Positions 6,381 to 8,160 of a stretch of 8,160 nt of DNA are shown piece after piece. The position numbers and the translations under genes were made by a program. Numbering within the stretch: the stretch's first letter is position 1; each line of letters starts with the position of its first letter. This stretch comes from Oscillospiraceae bacterium (GTDB lineage Bacteria > Bacillota > Clostridia > Oscillospirales > Oscillospiraceae): the NCBI GenBank assembly GCA_016302405.1, contig JAEDNR010000083.1, forward strand, positions 1-8,160, given 5' to 3'. The notes under the pieces were generated by a model that was given only the letters and a program-made list of their open reading frames with translations, had not been told where the DNA came from and searched no databases.

Positions 6381-6395
6381 AGTCCAATCCGTCAA
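6367..6395 (-). promoter_or_regulatory. Probable lysR promoter
   Basis: On the minus strand TTGACG (6390-6395) and TACAAT (6367-6372) are 17 bases apart, each matching 5 of 6 consensus positions. The predicted start near 6360 gives a leader of about 63 bases. It overlaps the brnQ promoter: the two -10 boxes are separated by one base, so two polymerases could not bind at once. Confidence 0.65.
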
Positions 6396-6431
6396 GACAC
6401 TGTTTTGCGGATGGGGAAAGGAGCGAGTAAC

Positions 6432-7814
6432 ATGAAAAAGACGAAACTTACGATGAAAGAGTATATTGCCGTGGCCTCCATGCTGTTCGGCCTGTTCTTC
6501 GGTGCGGGGAATCTGATCTTTCCGGTGAGTATGGGACAGCAGGCGGGCAGCCGGATGCTTCCGGCAGCCATTGGCTTCTGCATCACCGGTGTGGGCTTGC
6601 CCCTTTTGGGGGTTGCCGCCATGGGCATTTCCGAGAGCAAGAGCCTGTTTCACATGAGCAGCTTCGTCAGCCGGGGGTTTGCCTATTTCTTCACCTGCGC
6701 GCTGTACCTGACCATCGGTCCACTGTTTGCCATTCCCAGAACGGCAACCGTGTCTTTCCAGGTGGGTGTCGCCCCTGCGGTGCCGGAGACCATGAAAACG
6801 CTGATGCTGGCAGCCTTTTCCTTTTTGTTTTTTGCTGCCGTCCTGTTTTTCTCCCTGCGCCCGTCCAAGATCCTGACCTGGGTTGGCAAGATTCTGAATC
6901 CTGTGTTCCTGCTTTTTATGGCTGTCCTCATTGTCACTGCGTTTTTAAACCCCATGGGAAGCGCGTTCCAGGCGGAAGCCTCGGGACAGTACGCCGAACA
7001 CAGCTTCTTTACCGGCTTCCTGGAGGGATATAACACCATGGACGCCTTGGCATCCCTGGCTTTCGGCATTGTGCTGATTGAGGTCATCCGGGAGCTGGGA
7101 GTGACGGATCCGGTCAGGGTGTCCGCCTGTACGGTGAAGTCCGGCGTCTTTTCTACGCTTCCTATGGCCCTGATTTATTTCTGTCTGACCCTCCTGGGCG
7201 CCCAGTCGGTCAGAAAGCTGGGAATCAGCACCGACGGCGGCACCGCCCTGTACCAGATTGCCCGGCACTATTTTGGACGGGTGGGCGGCGCGTTCCTGGG
7301 GGTCATGATCACCTTTGCCTGTCTGAAAACAGCCATCGGCCTGGTTACTTCCTGCAGCCGGGCATTTTCGGAAATGTTCCCAAAGTTCTGCTCCTACAAG
7401 ATTTTTGCCGTTGTGTTTTCCCTGTTTTCTTTTGCGGTTTCCAATGTGGGGCTCAGCGCCATCATTCAATTTTCCCTGCCGGTGCTTATGCTCCTGTATC
7501 CCATGACCATCGTGCTCATTGCCCTGTGCCTTATGGGAAGACTGTTCCATTACCGCAAATGCGTGTTTCTGTGCACCATGACCCTGACCATCCTGGCGGC
7601 AGTGCTGGATATGCTGGCGTCCCTGCCGGATACGGTGCGCAATATCCTGCCCTTTGGCAGACACCTGATGGGCTTTTCTCAGGTTCTGCCTCTTGCAAGC
7701 CTGGGAATGGGCTGGATCATCCCGTCGCTGCTGGGATTTGGGGTGGGAATTGGGATTATCTTCTTTGGCGCAAAGCGTTCTGTCCCAGACACCGGCGGAA
7801 GCAAAGAGAATTAA
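6432..7814 (+). CDS. brnQ: Branched-chain amino acid:cation symporter, BrnQ (LIVCS) family
   Basis: Membrane carrier expected to import leucine, isoleucine and valine with Na+ or H+. It has 460 residues, a little longer than typical for the family, and about 12 hydrophobic segments. Family marks are FGAGNLIFP (23-31), GPLFAIPRTATVSF (96-109), GYNTMDALASLAFG (199-212) and ACLKTAIGL (296-304). The frame is open 32 codons further upstream, but that part crosses the promoter; the ATG at 6432 follows AAAGGAG with 8 bases spacing and begins MKKTKLTMKEYIAVASMLFG, the normal N-terminus. It is divergent from the LysR gene with overlapping promoters, and it ends before a strong terminator at 7844-7871, so it is probably a single-gene transcript. 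No T-box leader is present; control by the LysR protein is inferred. Confidence 0.95.
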   Translation: MKKTKLTMKEYIAVASMLFGLFFGAGNLIFPVSMGQQAGSRMLPAAIGFCITGVGLPLLGVAAMGISESKSLFHMSSFVSRGFAYFFTCALYLTIGPLFAIPRTATVSFQVGVAPAVPETMKTLMLAAFSFLFFAAVLFFSLRPSKILTWVGKILNPVFLLFMAVLIVTAFLNPMGSAFQAEASGQYAEHSFFTGFLEGYNTMDALASLAFGIVLIEVIRELGVTDPVRVSACTVKSGVFSTLPMALIYFCLTLLGAQSVRKLGISTDGGTALYQIARHYFGRVGGAFLGVMITFACLKTAIGLVTSCSRAFSEMFPKFCSYKIFAVVFSLFSFAVSNVGLSAIIQFSLPVLMLLYPMTIVLIALCLMGRLFHYRKCVFLCTMTLTILAAVLDMLASLPDTVRNILPFGRHLMGFSQVLPLASLGMGWIIPSLLGFGVGIGIIFFGAKRSVPDTGGSKEN

Positions 7815-7843
7815 CAGCGATGGAAAGATAATTGGATATTGTT

Positions 7844-7871
7844 AAAGCCCCGGCTGTCCAGCCGGGGCTTT
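7844..7871. terminator. Strong two-way terminator between brnQ and hypB
   Basis: AAAGCCCCGGCT (7844-7855) pairs perfectly with 7860-7871 around a GTCC loop. The stem is 12 bp, GC rich in its centre and flanked by A and T runs on opposite sides, so it can work on both strands. It lies 29 bases after the brnQ stop and 13 bases after the hypB stop, as expected for convergent genes. The T-runs are short (three), but the stem is strong. Confidence 0.88.
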
Positions 7872-7884
7872 CCTGTAGGAAGCA

Positions 7885-8160
7885 TTATGCTTTGAAATCT
7901 TGAATCTGCTCCCGGAGCCAGTCGCACCAGGCATCCACACCCTCGCCGGTTTTGGCGCTGATGGGGAAGATCTTCAGATTGGGGTTGCGCATGTGGGCAT
8001 AGGCAATGACCTTGTCCATGTCAAAGTCAAAATAGGGGAGTACATCGATCTTGTTGATGATGAGGGCATCGCATACGGTAAAAATGAGGGGGTACTTGAG
8101 GGGCTTATCATGGCCCTCGGGAACGGAGAGAATCATGGCGTTTTTCACCGCTCCGGTGTC
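7885..8160 (-). CDS. hypB: HypB, hydrogenase nickel incorporation GTPase (C-terminal part)
   Basis: Partial gene: the last 91 codons are visible and the 5' part lies beyond the window. HypB is a cytoplasmic GTPase that works with HypA to insert nickel into [NiFe] hydrogenase. The visible piece has LSVPEGHDKPLKYP (15-28), closely matching the conserved VTEGxDKPLKYP segment of HypB. It also has the guanine-specificity motif NKID (36-39) followed by LPYFDFD, and SAKTGEG (68-74) with DAWCDWL near the C-terminus. The reading frame remains open to the window edge, so the GTG at 8148 is an internal valine and not a start. UreG, a related nickel GTPase, is less likely because of the DKPLKYP segment. 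It suggests that the organism has a [NiFe] hydrogenase, whose other genes would lie beyond the edge. Confidence 0.93.
   Translation of the reverse strand, partial: DTGAVKNAMILSVPEGHDKPLKYPLIFTVCDALIINKIDVLPYFDFDMDKVIAYAHMRNPNLKIFPISAKTGEGVDAWCDWLREQIQDFKA

Noticed and set aside
6336..6431. A 32-residue N-terminal extension of BrnQ.
   Set aside because: It crosses the predicted promoters and palindrome, whereas the ATG at 6432 has a good ribosome binding site and gives the usual N-terminus.
8146..8148. A start codon giving an 87-residue HypB-like small protein.
   Set aside because: The codon is a GTG inside a frame that stays open to the window edge, and the HypB similarity continues across it.

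Overview
The window reads as an ordinary chromosomal segment of a moderately GC-rich Firmicute, most like a gut-type Clostridia (Oscillospiraceae/Lachnospiraceae-like). The grounds are strong AGGAGG-type ribosome binding sites, Bacillus-type PurF with a short propeptide and Fe-S cysteines, an ECF-type transporter, BrnQ, and a HypB hydrogenase maturation gene. This placement is inferred from style and gene content only. Coding density is high. I see no rRNA, tRNA, CRISPR array, insertion sequence or phage gene.

Layout: (1) 52-1485, minus: purF, with its own promoter and a striking terminator-like hairpin between promoter and ribosome binding site. The 51 bases downstream of purF, at the window edge, hold nothing I can call. 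(2) 1660-4126, minus: a probable three-gene operon cbiQ-cbiO-fruK, read from a good promoter at 4178-4206. cbiQ and cbiO are 4 bases apart and fruK follows after 27 bases. (3) 4127-4418: a 292-base divergent intergenic region with back-to-back promoters and a 13-base C6G7 tract. (4) 4419-5333, plus: an AEC-family permease. (5) 5407-6297, minus: a LysR-type regulator convergent with the permease. (6) 6298-6431: a divergent control region in which the lysR and brnQ promoters overlap almost completely and share a perfect 15-base palindrome. (7) 6432-7814, plus: brnQ, a branched-chain amino acid carrier. (8) 7844-7871: a strong two-way terminator. (9) 7885-8160, minus: the C-terminal part of hypB, cut by the window edge.

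How the genes work together: the lysR-brnQ pair looks like a local regulatory unit for amino acid uptake. CbiQ and CbiO are the membrane and ATPase parts of an ECF importer whose substrate-binding part is not in the window. FruK joins them in one transcript without its usual fructose PTS and regulator partners. PurF commits PRPP to purine synthesis, and its leader suggests control by premature termination.

I found no convincing new multi-gene system. The best leads are regulatory: the purF leader hairpin and the shared palindrome of the lysR/brnQ promoters. Several coding starts were moved from the longest open frame to the start supported by a ribosome binding site (fruK, cbiO, lysR, brnQ).
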